DNA of 64,000 bases. Source: Hahella sp. KA22 (GTDB lineage Bacteria > Pseudomonadota > Gammaproteobacteria > Pseudomonadales > Oleiphilaceae). Below, in pieces: positions 34,732-42,950 of the stretch. The stretch's first letter is position 1. Each line of letters begins with the position of its first letter. The translations under genes and the position numbers were made by a program. Below the pieces are notes generated by a model that saw only the letters and a program-made list of their open reading frames with translations, had not been told where the DNA came from and ran no database searches. Where the stretch lies: NCBI RefSeq assembly GCF_004135205.1, contig NZ_CP035490.1:2435501-2499500 (forward strand), in the 5' to 3' direction.

Positions 34732-34752
34732 TACTGTCATCGCATTACAGTA
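34732..34752. promoter_or_regulatory. LexA-like dyad with one extra spacer base
   Basis: TACTGT and ACAGTA are perfect SOS-box half sites, but the spacer is 9 bases rather than the 8 needed by LexA. It is 33 bases before the dgkA start. Either it is a relic or it is bound by a different regulator. Confidence 0.3.
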
Positions 34753-34785
34753 GTGAGTATTCAGCAGTCAGGAGCCGTCAGTCCC

Positions 34786-35181
34786 ATGACCGATTCGTCC
34801 GAAAATCTTTCCTCTTCTTCAATTCAGCCCAAAGGCGCCACTGGCGTAAAACGCATTATTCTGGCGACGGGCTATTCAATAAACGGGCTGCGCGCCGCAT
34901 GGAGAAATGAGTCCGCTATCCGTCAGGAAATGGTCGGCGCATTGATCCTGGTTCCTCTGGCGCTGTTTTTGTCCGTCACGATGGTGGAGAAAATATTGAT
35001 GATCGGCAGTGTTTTGCTGGTGCTGATCGTGGAGTTGATCAACTCCGCCATTGAAGCTGTGGTCGACCGCATTGGCGCCGAGCGTCATGAGTTAAGCGGA
35101 CGCGCCAAAGACATGGGGTCCGCAGCGGTGCTGGTGGCCTTGAGTCTGGCTATGTTCACCTGGATTGGCATTCTGATTTAA
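34786..35181 (+). CDS. dgkA: diacylglycerol kinase, prokaryotic type
   Basis: DgkA phosphorylates diacylglycerol released from membrane-derived oligosaccharide, LPS or phosphoethanolamine transfer, returning it to phospholipid synthesis. The 131 aa protein has three membrane helices. The family signature is VLIVELINSAIEAVVDRIG (about 81-99), with the catalytic glutamates, and ERHELSGRAKDMGSAAVLVA follows. A 25-residue polar N-terminus is slightly long. ATG 34786 has AGGAG upstream; an in-frame ATG at 34753 falls near the LexA-like dyad. Its position just before eptA makes sense, because EptA releases diacylglycerol as by-product. Confidence 0.93.
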   Translation: MTDSSENLSSSSIQPKGATGVKRIILATGYSINGLRAAWRNESAIRQEMVGALILVPLALFLSVTMVEKILMIGSVLLVLIVELINSAIEAVVDRIGAERHELSGRAKDMGSAAVLVALSLAMFTWIGILI

Positions 35182-35305
35182 GTCTCTCGCCGCATGGGCG
35201 TTATGTTCATGCGGCCGTCTCGTTATAGTCTCCCGCAGTCCGCATTCTTCGCTTTTTCCTCTGTCTTCTCTATTTCACTCCCCTTGTCAGGCGTCCTTTA
35301 TTCGC

Positions 35306-35344
35306 TTTGATATTTCCTTGATGTTTTCTTGAGATTTGCTTGGC
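35306..35344 (+). promoter_or_regulatory. four phased half-sites before eptA (PmrA-box-like)
   Basis: TTTGAT, CTTGAT, CTTGAG and CTTGGC start at 35306, 35317, 35328 and 35339, an exact 11 bp period with 5 base gaps. The pattern YTTGAK-N5 resembles the PmrA box YTTAAK-N5-YTTAAK. A -10-like TAAACT lies at 35356-35361. The OmpR-type regulator encoded next is the obvious candidate to bind it. Confidence 0.6.
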
Positions 35345-35406
35345 TCGTGGTTTTTTAAACTCTGCAGATAGCTCTGATGAGCGTGCGTTATTTGCAGGAG
35401 GGGGAG

Positions 35407-37128
35407 TTGATTCGGGCCAAACTTAACAAACTGTTGGGAGCGGGTATTTCGACGTGGCTCATGTCGTTGGCGGTGTCCGTGTATCTGCTTTGCGCCTTCA
35501 ATACCAGGTTTTTCACCACGGTCTTTCAGCTACGGGGCGACGAAGGCGCTGGCGGTTTGATGTTTATGGTCAGTGTGGTTTTATTCCTGCTGGTCATTTT
35601 TAATCTTTTCCTGTCCCTGTTCGCCTTCAAGTATCTGTTCAAGCCCACGTTGATGTTCATTCTGGTGACGGCGTCACTCGCCGCATACTTCATGAACGCC
35701 TATGGGGTGATGATCGACAAGACCATGATTCAAAATATGATGGAGACGGATTATCGGGAGTCTATGGAGCTGATGGACCCTTGGCTATTTGTCTATGTTA
35801 TTGCTTTGGGTGTGGTCCCGGCGGCGCTGGTGGCGTGGACGCCTATTCACTACAAGCGGTTGCCGGGAGAGTTGTTGAATAAGCTGTTGGCGGCGTTACT
35901 CGCCGTAGTGGTGATCGGCGCAATCGCGGCCGCCTTTTATCAAAGCTACGCCTCTCTGTTCAGAAACAACCGCTACATCCGCGACCTGATCGTGCCGGTT
36001 AACTACATTTACTCGACGTCTTCTTATATCCGCAAACTGACTCCGAAAACGGAGGTCGCCTTTACTACTTTGGGGGAGGACGCCGCTCGCATTGAATTGA
36101 GAAAGGTGTCCAGCGACTCCCGGCGCAAGGTGGTGACGGTATTGGTGGTGGGCGAAACCGCTCGCTCCCGGAATTTTTCATTGAACGGCTACGGACGCGA
36201 GACGAATCCCAACTTGAGCAAAGAGAAAGTGGTGAGTTTCGATAACTTTCATTCCTGCGGCACGGCGACGGCTGTATCCGTGCCCTGTATGTTCTCCCGC
36301 GCAGGGCGCTCGGACTTTGACGGCGGCATGGAGCGTTACACGGAAAATCTGTTGGATGTGTTTAAGCATGCCGGCGTGGAAGTGCTGTGGCGAGACAATA
36401 ACTCCGGCTGCAAAGGAGTTTGCGATCGCGTGGAATTTGAAAACTTGAATTCTGAACAACTGGCGGGTGTTTGTCGTCTGGATGAATGCTACGACATGGT
36501 GTTGCTGGACCGGTTACGGCAGAAAATTGAAGCCGCCAAAGGCGATATGCTGATTGTGCTCCATCAGAAGGGCAGCCATGGGCCTGCTTATTATCTGCGC
36601 GCGCCCAAGTCGTTTCAGCAGTATCAACCGACTTGTCACTACGTGCAGCTGCAGAAATGCTCGCAAGAAGAGATTACTAACGCCTACGACAATACGATTC
36701 TATACACGGATTATTTCCTGTCGCAGGTAATCGGGTTGCTCAAATCCGTAGACGGGGCGGCGGACGCCTCTATGGTCTATGTCTCCGACCATGGCGAATC
36801 CTTAGGGGAAAACAATATTTATCTGCACGGACTTCCTTACATGATCGCACCGGACGAACAAACCCATGTGCCTTTTATGGTGTGGATGTCCGAGCGTTTT
36901 GAGCAGCGCTTTAATATCAGTTCTGAGTGTCTGCAGGCGGAAGCCTCCCAAAATTTTACCCAGGATAATTTGTTTGACTCTATGCTTGGGTTAATGGGCG
37001 TGCGGACCCAGGTTTACGAGCCGAAGCAGGACCTCTTCAGGCCCTGTACCGGAACCGGTCTGGAAGTGGCCTCTCCTTCGGGAGGGCCACGGGAAGAGCC
37101 GGGCGCTATGGCGGCGTCTCCAGGTTGA
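35407..37128 (+). CDS. eptA: lipid A phosphoethanolamine transferase, EptA family
   Basis: This 573 aa inner-membrane enzyme moves phosphoethanolamine from phosphatidylethanolamine to lipid A, lowering negative charge and binding of cationic peptides. Five membrane helices occupy about 10-190. The periplasmic sulfatase-like domain begins near 230. It contains VLVVGETARSRNFSLNGYGR (zinc and substrate ligands), SCGTATAVSVPCMFSR with the nucleophile threonine, LHQKGSHGPAYYLR, and YVSDHGESLGENNIYLHGLP with the D-H metal pair. TTG 35407 is chosen because AGGAGGGGG precedes it at 5 bases; ATG 35377 adds ten residues. The proline- and glycine-rich tail (last 25 residues) is unusual. A two-component system follows. 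Confidence 0.92.
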   Translation: MIRAKLNKLLGAGISTWLMSLAVSVYLLCAFNTRFFTTVFQLRGDEGAGGLMFMVSVVLFLLVIFNLFLSLFAFKYLFKPTLMFILVTASLAAYFMNAYGVMIDKTMIQNMMETDYRESMELMDPWLFVYVIALGVVPAALVAWTPIHYKRLPGELLNKLLAALLAVVVIGAIAAAFYQSYASLFRNNRYIRDLIVPVNYIYSTSSYIRKLTPKTEVAFTTLGEDAARIELRKVSSDSRRKVVTVLVVGETARSRNFSLNGYGRETNPNLSKEKVVSFDNFHSCGTATAVSVPCMFSRAGRSDFDGGMERYTENLLDVFKHAGVEVLWRDNNSGCKGVCDRVEFENLNSEQLAGVCRLDECYDMVLLDRLRQKIEAAKGDMLIVLHQKGSHGPAYYLRAPKSFQQYQPTCHYVQLQKCSQEEITNAYDNTILYTDYFLSQVIGLLKSVDGAADASMVYVSDHGESLGENNIYLHGLPYMIAPDEQTHVPFMVWMSERFEQRFNISSECLQAEASQNFTQDNLFDSMLGLMGVRTQVYEPKQDLFRPCTGTGLEVASPSGGPREEPGAMAASPG

Positions 37129-37216
37129 GAGTATTCTGAGGGCCTGCGTGGGGTGGCGTGGGCTGCGATAAGCGGTAATTGAGCGGGTCTGTAAGGAAAT
37201 CGAAGGCGAATTATAC

Positions 37217-37939
37217 GTGTTGAGTGATTGGAAAATGGCGGATCGTACGATTACCGACAAACTTCGGGTGCTCATCGTTGAGGACCATCGCAGTCTGGCG
37301 GAGAACCTGTTTGAGTTTTTGGGAGAAGAGCGCTACAGCCTGGATTTCGCCGCCGACGGCCTGACGGCCCTGCATCTGCTGGCGACTCAACACTACGATG
37401 TTATTGTGCTGGATGTCATGCTGCCCGGAGTCAACGGCTTCACTTTATGCCGACGCATCAGAACGGATCTGGGCAAGAAAACGCCCATTATTCTGGTCAC
37501 CGCCAGAGACTCTATTGAAGATAAAACCGAAGGGTTCAACAGCGGCGCTGATGACTATCTGGTGAAACCTTTCAACATGCGCGAGCTGGAGCTCAGAATT
37601 CAGGCCCTGTGCCGTCGCCGCCAACTGGCCGACGACGATTTGAGCGCCGGGGACATCCGCTATTCGCCAGGATCATTGACGGTCATGACGGGGCAGGGCG
37701 AGCGTCTGGCCTTGAGCGGATACAGCGCCACCATCTTTGAAGCGCTGATTCAGGCTTATCCCAACTTTGTCGCCTATGAAACACTCAGTCAGCGACTGTG
37801 GGGGAATGCCGATGGCGACCCGCACACCATTCGTACGCATGTTTATGTTTTACGCAAAACGCTCAAGACCACATTAAACCGTTCGATGATTCGCACTCTA
37901 CATGGCCGCGGATATCGCCTGGAGCCGGAACTGGCTTAG
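37217..37939 (+). CDS. OmpR-family response regulator
   Basis: The 240 aa protein has a receiver domain (about 15-130) with the acidic pair in VLIVEDHRSL, phospho-acceptor aspartate in DVIVLDVMLPGVNGF and the lysine in DDYLVKPFNMREL. A winged-helix output domain follows (about 145-238), ending TIRTHVYVLRKTLKTTL and IRTLHGRGYRLE. The start GTG 37217 has GAAGG upstream; ATG 37235 is an alternative. The kinase gene begins one base after its stop. Its position after eptA suggests a PmrA-like role, but the receiver/DNA-binding sequence is not close enough to name it. Confidence 0.92.
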   Translation: MLSDWKMADRTITDKLRVLIVEDHRSLAENLFEFLGEERYSLDFAADGLTALHLLATQHYDVIVLDVMLPGVNGFTLCRRIRTDLGKKTPIILVTARDSIEDKTEGFNSGADDYLVKPFNMRELELRIQALCRRRQLADDDLSAGDIRYSPGSLTVMTGQGERLALSGYSATIFEALIQAYPNFVAYETLSQRLWGNADGDPHTIRTHVYVLRKTLKTTLNRSMIRTLHGRGYRLEPELA

Positions 37940-37940
37940 C

Positions 37941-39179
37941 ATGGCGACCTCCATCTCCCGACGCGTTTTCACCATATTTTTCTGGAGCAACGTGCTGAGC
38001 CTGTTGCTGGTGATTGTTGTCGCCTGGGGAGGTCTGGAGGCGCTGGAGGCGACCGTTTTGGAGATGGACCAGCAGGCGGAGCTGGAGCACTTCCAAAGCC
38101 GCTATGATCCTGATGAACCCCAGTTCAATCAAACCGCCACGCTGACCATGTTCTATTGGCCGGGCGAGGCGCCGCCTGAAGAAAAGCTTCCCGCAGTTTT
38201 TCGTGGACTGACGGCGCCGTACAACGGTGAAGTGGACGTTGATGGCAAGGATTATGAAATCCTCGTCAATGAAGTGCCGGGAGGCGTGTATTACCTGGCC
38301 AAAGATCTGGCGCTGTTTGAACAGCGTGAGACGCAGTCCACGGTCGTTATTTTGGGGCTGGCGTTATTAGTTTGCGCGCTGAGCTTTTTTACCGCGCGTC
38401 TGGCCAGCCGTAAAATCTCCCGTCCATTGCAGGGGCTCACTGGCGATATCGACGCCGCCGCGCCGACGGGGGGCTTCCGTTTACCTCTTGATTATCCCGA
38501 CTCGGAACTGACCCAAATTTCCCGGGCGATCAATAAGTTCCTGGATCAGATAGATGAGCTGGTCAAGCGTGAACGCTCGCTGGTCAGTCTCGCCAGTCAT
38601 GAATTACGCACCCCTATCGCAGTGATTCTGGGCGCGGTCGAAGTGATTGAGCACCGGAATAAACTTTCTGCGGAAGACAAGAAAACCCTGGGACGCATCA
38701 GCGCCTCCGCCCAGGAAATGTCCGCCAACGTGCAGGCGCTTCTCAAGCTGGTGCGACGCACAAAAGAACCCTACGTACCGGTCAGTTTTCCGGTGGGCGA
38801 TATTCTGCAAGAACTGGCGCAGGAGCACGGCCTGTCCGCGACTGAAAACGAGGGCAGACTCGAACTTTCCTTATCGGCGCAGCAACCGGTTGCGCTGGGT
38901 GATCCCGTCCTGGCGAAAATTCTCATCAACAACCTCATCATCAATGCGCTGAACCATACCCAGGGCCAAGTCTACGTGACGGAGTACGTGAAGCACTTGG
39001 AAATTCGTGATGAAGGCGCCGGCAAGATTAATGGCTTCTCACCGGAGGCGCCCAGCTCCAGCGGTTTGGGGCTGTTTATCGTCACCCTGGTATGTGAGCA
39101 CATGGGATGGCGGTATGAATTGACCACGGATGAATCCGGCTCCCGTGTCAAGGTCTGGTTTAATGCAGTGAGTTCGTGA
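37941..39179 (+). CDS. sensor histidine kinase
   Basis: The 412 aa kinase has a membrane helix at about 12-32, a periplasmic segment of about 100 residues and a second helix near 136-155. HAMP-like sequence follows, then the H-box LVSLASHELRTPIAVILGAV with the phospho-accepting histidine near residue 219. The ATPase domain has N-box NNLIINALNHTQG and G-boxes RDEGAGK and SSGLGLFIVTLVCEHMG. The linker between D-G boxes is very short, which makes the ATP-lid region compact. It pairs with the response regulator one base upstream; with eptA they form a likely envelope-stress module. Confidence 0.92.
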   Translation: MATSISRRVFTIFFWSNVLSLLLVIVVAWGGLEALEATVLEMDQQAELEHFQSRYDPDEPQFNQTATLTMFYWPGEAPPEEKLPAVFRGLTAPYNGEVDVDGKDYEILVNEVPGGVYYLAKDLALFEQRETQSTVVILGLALLVCALSFFTARLASRKISRPLQGLTGDIDAAAPTGGFRLPLDYPDSELTQISRAINKFLDQIDELVKRERSLVSLASHELRTPIAVILGAVEVIEHRNKLSAEDKKTLGRISASAQEMSANVQALLKLVRRTKEPYVPVSFPVGDILQELAQEHGLSATENEGRLELSLSAQQPVALGDPVLAKILINNLIINALNHTQGQVYVTEYVKHLEIRDEGAGKINGFSPEAPSSSGLGLFIVTLVCEHMGWRYELTTDESGSRVKVWFNAVSS

Positions 39180-39254
39180 TAACCGGCATTACCTTCAACT
39201 TTAATCAGTAATAGATGAGTTCAGCCCGGCCACAGAGCTTGGCTTTTTATGTTA

Positions 39255-39400
39255 TTAATCAGGCAGACAAATAGCTTCCTTCTATTTGTCTGCAACGACA
39301 GGGCCTGCACAGGTCAGGCCCTGTCTCCCGCGGCTTGTCGCCGCGCAGGCGCGTCCATGCGCCTGATTATTAACATGCCAATATCATTGCCATGTTAATA
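39255..39400 (+). repeat. dispersed multi-hairpin repeat, copy 1
   Basis: This is the most complete of three copies. It contains stem 1 (CAGACAAATAG with CTATTTGTCTG, 39264-39292), stem 2 (ACAGGGCCTG with CAGGCCCTGT, 39298-39324), GC-rich stems around GCGGC/GCCGC and CAGGCGC/GCGCCTG, and ATTAACATG/CATGTTAAT at the end. The opening TTAATCAGGC is nearly the reverse complement of GCCTGATTATTAA inside the element. It starts 75 bases after the kinase stop. Confidence 0.8.
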
Positions 39401-39727
39401 GTCAGCGAAAAGCACGAAGTACTTGCCTTCAAGCACGCCTTGCGCCGTGCGCATATTCTCCAGTGCGCCTGTCAGGTTTATTCCTAGATCCCTGCGCCAC
39501 TGTTTAGGCCACCATGTGGATACTTTCGGTCTGTCGTGGCATTGGCTGGACGATAAGCGAAACTTTAAAAAACGGGATTCTGATTCACACTATGTTAAGA
39601 GCTTGTAAGGGTGTCAGGACTGGCTAAATCCATCCACTTGGCATACCCTAGCAAACTGGCGCCAAATGTTGGCGTAAGGGGCTAAATTCCATATTTGGAA
39701 TTGTTTTTACAAGGAAAGTTGCTAAAA
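39401..39727. other. intergenic region with two small hairpins
   Basis: These 327 bases carry CGCCAA-ATG-TTGGCG at 39660-39674 and AATTCCA-TATT-TGGAATT followed by GTTTTT at 39685-39708. The latter is directly before the ribosome site of the next gene and could be a terminator or operator. No ORF with a ribosome site is seen. Confidence 0.4.
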
Positions 39728-40033
39728 ATGAATGGTAAACGACGCGAGTACGCGCCGGGCGTTATGGCGTCCGATATATCTCATCCGTTGTCTTCGTGTT
39801 ATTCACGCGATATCCCTCCGTCTGATGCGACGGACAATTCCTCTGACGCCGATGCTTTAGAGCCAGCGCAAGCGCGTCAACAAGAGCATTATCTTCCCAG
39901 CCGTTTATTTAGAACCATGATTCTCGCCAACCTCAAGTCAACCAGCGCGTCTGCGCCAGCGCAAGACGATGACATTGATGAGTGGCTGGAGCATGTGGAC
40001 CGTTTGATCTCAACGCCAGGGAAAAGCGTATGA
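39728..40033 (+). CDS. small hydrophilic protein of unknown function
   Basis: This 101 aa product follows AAGGAAAG. Its first 60 residues are rich in serine, aspartate and proline and look disordered. The end, SRLFRTMILANLKST and DDIDEWLEHVDRLIS, suggests two amphipathic helices. No signal peptide or membrane segment is seen and I do not recognise the family. It lies 25 bases before the next unknown gene in the same direction, so the two probably form an operon. Confidence 0.55.
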   Translation: MNGKRREYAPGVMASDISHPLSSCYSRDIPPSDATDNSSDADALEPAQARQQEHYLPSRLFRTMILANLKSTSASAPAQDDDIDEWLEHVDRLISTPGKSV

Positions 40034-40058
40034 GTTATAAAAGCCAGGATAAATAAAA

Positions 40059-40751
40059 ATGGAAAAAATGGACTATTTCAGAATGGACGCGACAGCGAAG
40101 GTCACTATGGACTCGCTGAAGGAATTATACCTGCTGCCTCAGATCAGCCGTTACCAACGACTGCAAACTGCTTACCCTTGTGAATCGCCGGTGGAGTACA
40201 ACCTCTACGAAGGCGTCGCTCGCTACGGCGATACGCGGCGGCGCATTCAGCTTATCGGCACCTATGCGACAGGAAGCCGCTCGTTTTGCTGGGCCTGGGC
40301 GAGTCCAAATCCGCTGCCGGAAACGGTGATACAGGCCAGCCTGCAATTGGTGGCCTGGGCGGAGGCCGCTAAAATTGAAAGCTGGGGCGTTATCAAAGGC
40401 GTCTGTGAACCCGTGGAGCCCGTGGTGGTGTCGTCCATCGCGGCGGGCGTATTGAATCATGATTACGTCTTCGACGTATGGGAGTTCACGGAAACGCTGC
40501 ACGGCTGCGTCCTGGTGGAGCACTCCGACGACCTGCCCAAACTGGGGTTGCATGCTGTCTGTCGGGTGCTGCAAACGGCGTTGCGGCGTCTATCCGCTCG
40601 CCAGAAAACGCCTGTCCTGGAGTATCTGCGTCAGGAAGGGTTTAAACTGCGTGAGGAAGGCTCTTTCTGCTACGGCTCCCGGGCTGACGGCGAACTCACG
40701 CTAACCTTTGACGAACGGGGCGGCGTGCGCCAGATTACCCCCAGCCATTAA
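40059..40751 (+). CDS. uncharacterised protein, possibly DUF6882-like
   Basis: The 230 aa protein is soluble. The segment RRRIQLIGTYATGSRSFCWA followed by WASPNPLPETVIQASLQLV (about 60-98) resembles the WAWANP-type core of DUF6882 proteins; this is a weak recollection. It includes VEHSDDLPKLGLHAVCRVLQ in the middle and a C-terminal FCYGSRADGELTLTFDERGG strand pair. AGGA precedes the ATG. It follows the small hydrophilic protein gene by 25 bases. Function unknown. Confidence 0.6.
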   Translation: MEKMDYFRMDATAKVTMDSLKELYLLPQISRYQRLQTAYPCESPVEYNLYEGVARYGDTRRRIQLIGTYATGSRSFCWAWASPNPLPETVIQASLQLVAWAEAAKIESWGVIKGVCEPVEPVVVSSIAAGVLNHDYVFDVWEFTETLHGCVLVEHSDDLPKLGLHAVCRVLQTALRRLSARQKTPVLEYLRQEGFKLREEGSFCYGSRADGELTLTFDERGGVRQITPSH

Positions 40752-40898
40752 TCACCTGGCGTCAGGCGGCCGCTCAGGAGCCAACTATCCTCTTCTTCGG
40801 GTAATGAAGTCTTCACGAAGCTTTAACAGTGTTTCATTAGCATTGTCTCGCTTTGGCGGCTTCACCACTAAACTAAAACCGAAGAAGAGGAACCCAGA

Positions 40899-42677
40899 GT
40901 GCCTGACTATAACAGACGACAATTTCTGTCACTCATGGCGGCAGGGACCGCCACGCCGTTCTTGCTTACATTCAGTGCGGATAAAGCGCTAGCCGGCCTG
41001 AGCCGCGCCGCTTATCCGGATAAAGCTCCACTACCGCTCAACCGAACCAACCCCTCCGCAGTATTTGATCTGTCCGTCGCCTCCGGCGATCCCACCGCCA
41101 GCGGCGTTATGCTGTGGACTCACATCCGCTCCGAGCAATATGACCCCAGCGAAAGCCTGACGTTCCAGGTAGCGGTTGATCCTGGATTCACTCTGCTGGC
41201 GTTGGAAGGCAAAGTGCGAGGCGAGCAGTTTGGCGCGGACCGGGATCATACTGTGAGGCTGGATCTGGACGGCCAGTTGAATGCGGACAGCTATTACTAC
41301 TACCGCTTTCAGTACCGCGGCGTATTCAGTCGTACGGGGCGCTGTCGCACGGCCGCAGCCGTTGGGCAGTCCGTGGACAGCGTCAAATTCGCGTTGTTGA
41401 CCTGCCAGGATTACACCAACGGCTACTATAGCGCTTTGAACCACGTCGCAGACGACAATAGCATCGATTACGTGGCTCACCTGGGGGATTTTATATACGA
41501 AAGCGTCGGCGACCCCCGCTATCAGGATCTGCCTTTCGAGGACCGTAGAATAGAATTGCCCAGCGGTTTTCCCGTGGCGATGAACCTGGAGGACTATCGC
41601 TTTTTACACCGCACCTATCGCAGTGACCCTTTTCTGCAAAAAGCGATGGAGAACCATACCTGGATTATCACTACAGACGATCACGAAACCTGTAACGATT
41701 GCTATTGGGATTATGAGCAGGACACGCTGGGATGCCCGGATCACCCATACACTACTGACCCGCAATTCAGCAATGACGCCGATTTGAAGCGCCAGCTCAA
41801 ACTCGACTCACAGCGGGCCTGGGCGGAATATATTCCCGCGCGTATCGATATTGACGAGGGGCGCACCCATCCTCATCTGTATTCGCGCATCTATCGGCAG
41901 TTCCGCTTTGGCGATCTGGTGAATCTGAATATGCTGGACACGCGCACGTACCGAACGCCTCATCCATGCGGCGAAGACGCGTTTCTGGGCCGTTACGTTC
42001 CTTTCGGCTGTGGCAATCTCAATAATCCCGAGCAGAGCATGATGGGTGAAACCCAGCGGGAATGGTTGATCAACACCATGGCGGCGTCGACGGCGCGCTG
42101 GAATATGCTGGGCAACCAAACCTACATGGGACGTTTGGGCATCGACCTGGGGGAAAAAGCCAAGCTGCCATTCAATGTCGACGCCTGGGACGGCTATGAC
42201 GCTGAGCGGATATGGCTGATGAACGAAGTGCAGTCCAACTCAATCGAAAATCTCGTAGTGGTGACTGGGGATTTGCACACGTATATGGCTTCTCAGGTGA
42301 AGAAGAACTATGCGGATCTGAATCCGTTTAACTTCTCCAATCAGGTTGGCGTTGAATTCATGACGCCTTCGCTGACGTCTGCGGGTCTGTTTGACGTGCT
42401 GCTGGCGCAGGCGCCGGACGACGAGGTCAGAGACTTTCTGCTAAGTGCTACCAGCGAGGGCGCGGTGCGCCTGACCAACCCCCATATCCGCATGTTCAAC
42501 AGTAAAGATCACGGTTATTCGACGATTGAATACACCGATGGCTATTGTGAATGGATTGCATACAAGGTCGACAAAAACCTCAATAGCGGCGAGCAGGAAC
42601 GCAAAGCGCTGGCGCGTTACCGTAAATATGAAGCCTGGCCCTGGATGACGCAAAAGTCGGTGCAAGGCTACTCTTAA
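40899..42677 (+). CDS. phoD: PhoD-like phosphodiesterase/alkaline phosphatase, Tat-exported
   Basis: The 592 aa enzyme starts with a twin-arginine signal (YNRRQFLSLMAAGTATPFLL), so it folds with its metals before export to the periplasm. A PhoD N-terminal domain (about 55-140, FDLSVASGDPTASGVMLWTH) is followed by the catalytic domain with YVAHLGDFIYE, TTDDHETCNDCYWDYE, MLGNQTYMGR and VVTGDLHTYMA, supplying iron and calcium ligands. It releases phosphate from phosphodiesters and monoesters. The start is GTG 40899 with GAAGAGG upstream. No Pho box was recognised. A copy of the dispersed repeat begins at its stop codon. Confidence 0.92.
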   Translation: MPDYNRRQFLSLMAAGTATPFLLTFSADKALAGLSRAAYPDKAPLPLNRTNPSAVFDLSVASGDPTASGVMLWTHIRSEQYDPSESLTFQVAVDPGFTLLALEGKVRGEQFGADRDHTVRLDLDGQLNADSYYYYRFQYRGVFSRTGRCRTAAAVGQSVDSVKFALLTCQDYTNGYYSALNHVADDNSIDYVAHLGDFIYESVGDPRYQDLPFEDRRIELPSGFPVAMNLEDYRFLHRTYRSDPFLQKAMENHTWIITTDDHETCNDCYWDYEQDTLGCPDHPYTTDPQFSNDADLKRQLKLDSQRAWAEYIPARIDIDEGRTHPHLYSRIYRQFRFGDLVNLNMLDTRTYRTPHPCGEDAFLGRYVPFGCGNLNNPEQSMMGETQREWLINTMAASTARWNMLGNQTYMGRLGIDLGEKAKLPFNVDAWDGYDAERIWLMNEVQSNSIENLVVVTGDLHTYMASQVKKNYADLNPFNFSNQVGVEFMTPSLTSAGLFDVLLAQAPDDEVRDFLLSATSEGAVRLTNPHIRMFNSKDHGYSTIEYTDGYCEWIAYKVDKNLNSGEQERKALARYRKYEAWPWMTQKSVQGYS

Positions 42678-42788
42678 TCAGGCAGACAACAGGCAGACAA
42701 ATAGCTTCCTTCTATTTATCTGCAACGACAGGGCCTGCACATGTCAGGCCCTGTATCCCGCGTCTTGCCGCCGCGCAGGCGCAGACAA
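42674..42788 (+). repeat. dispersed multi-hairpin repeat, copy 2 (truncated)
   Basis: The copy begins at TTAATCAGG, which contains the phoD stop codon. CAGGCAGACAA is duplicated in tandem. Stem 1 has one mismatch (TATCTG for TGTCTG), stem 2 is intact, and the element breaks off after CGCGCAGGCGC, lacking the AACATG/CATGTT end. Confidence 0.78.
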
Positions 42789-42812
42789 ATTTACGTTCTT
42801 TTGCATATTTTT

Positions 42813-42845
42813 AGCCCGTTTTCTTCATGGAAAACGGGCTTTTTG
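42813..42845 (+). terminator. strong rho-independent terminator after phoD
   Basis: AGCCCGTTTTC and GAAAACGGGCT form a perfect 11 bp stem with loop TTCATG, followed by TTTTT. It lies 25 bases after repeat copy 2, so the repeat itself is inside the transcript. Confidence 0.9.
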
Positions 42846-42950
42846 CATCTAACTGCTAAAATTTAAACATAGGTGACTATCAAGCCATGGAGGTGTGAAT
42901 GGTCTTTAACCAAACCTAATAACGCCAGACCTCTATGTCGGGAGATGTTT

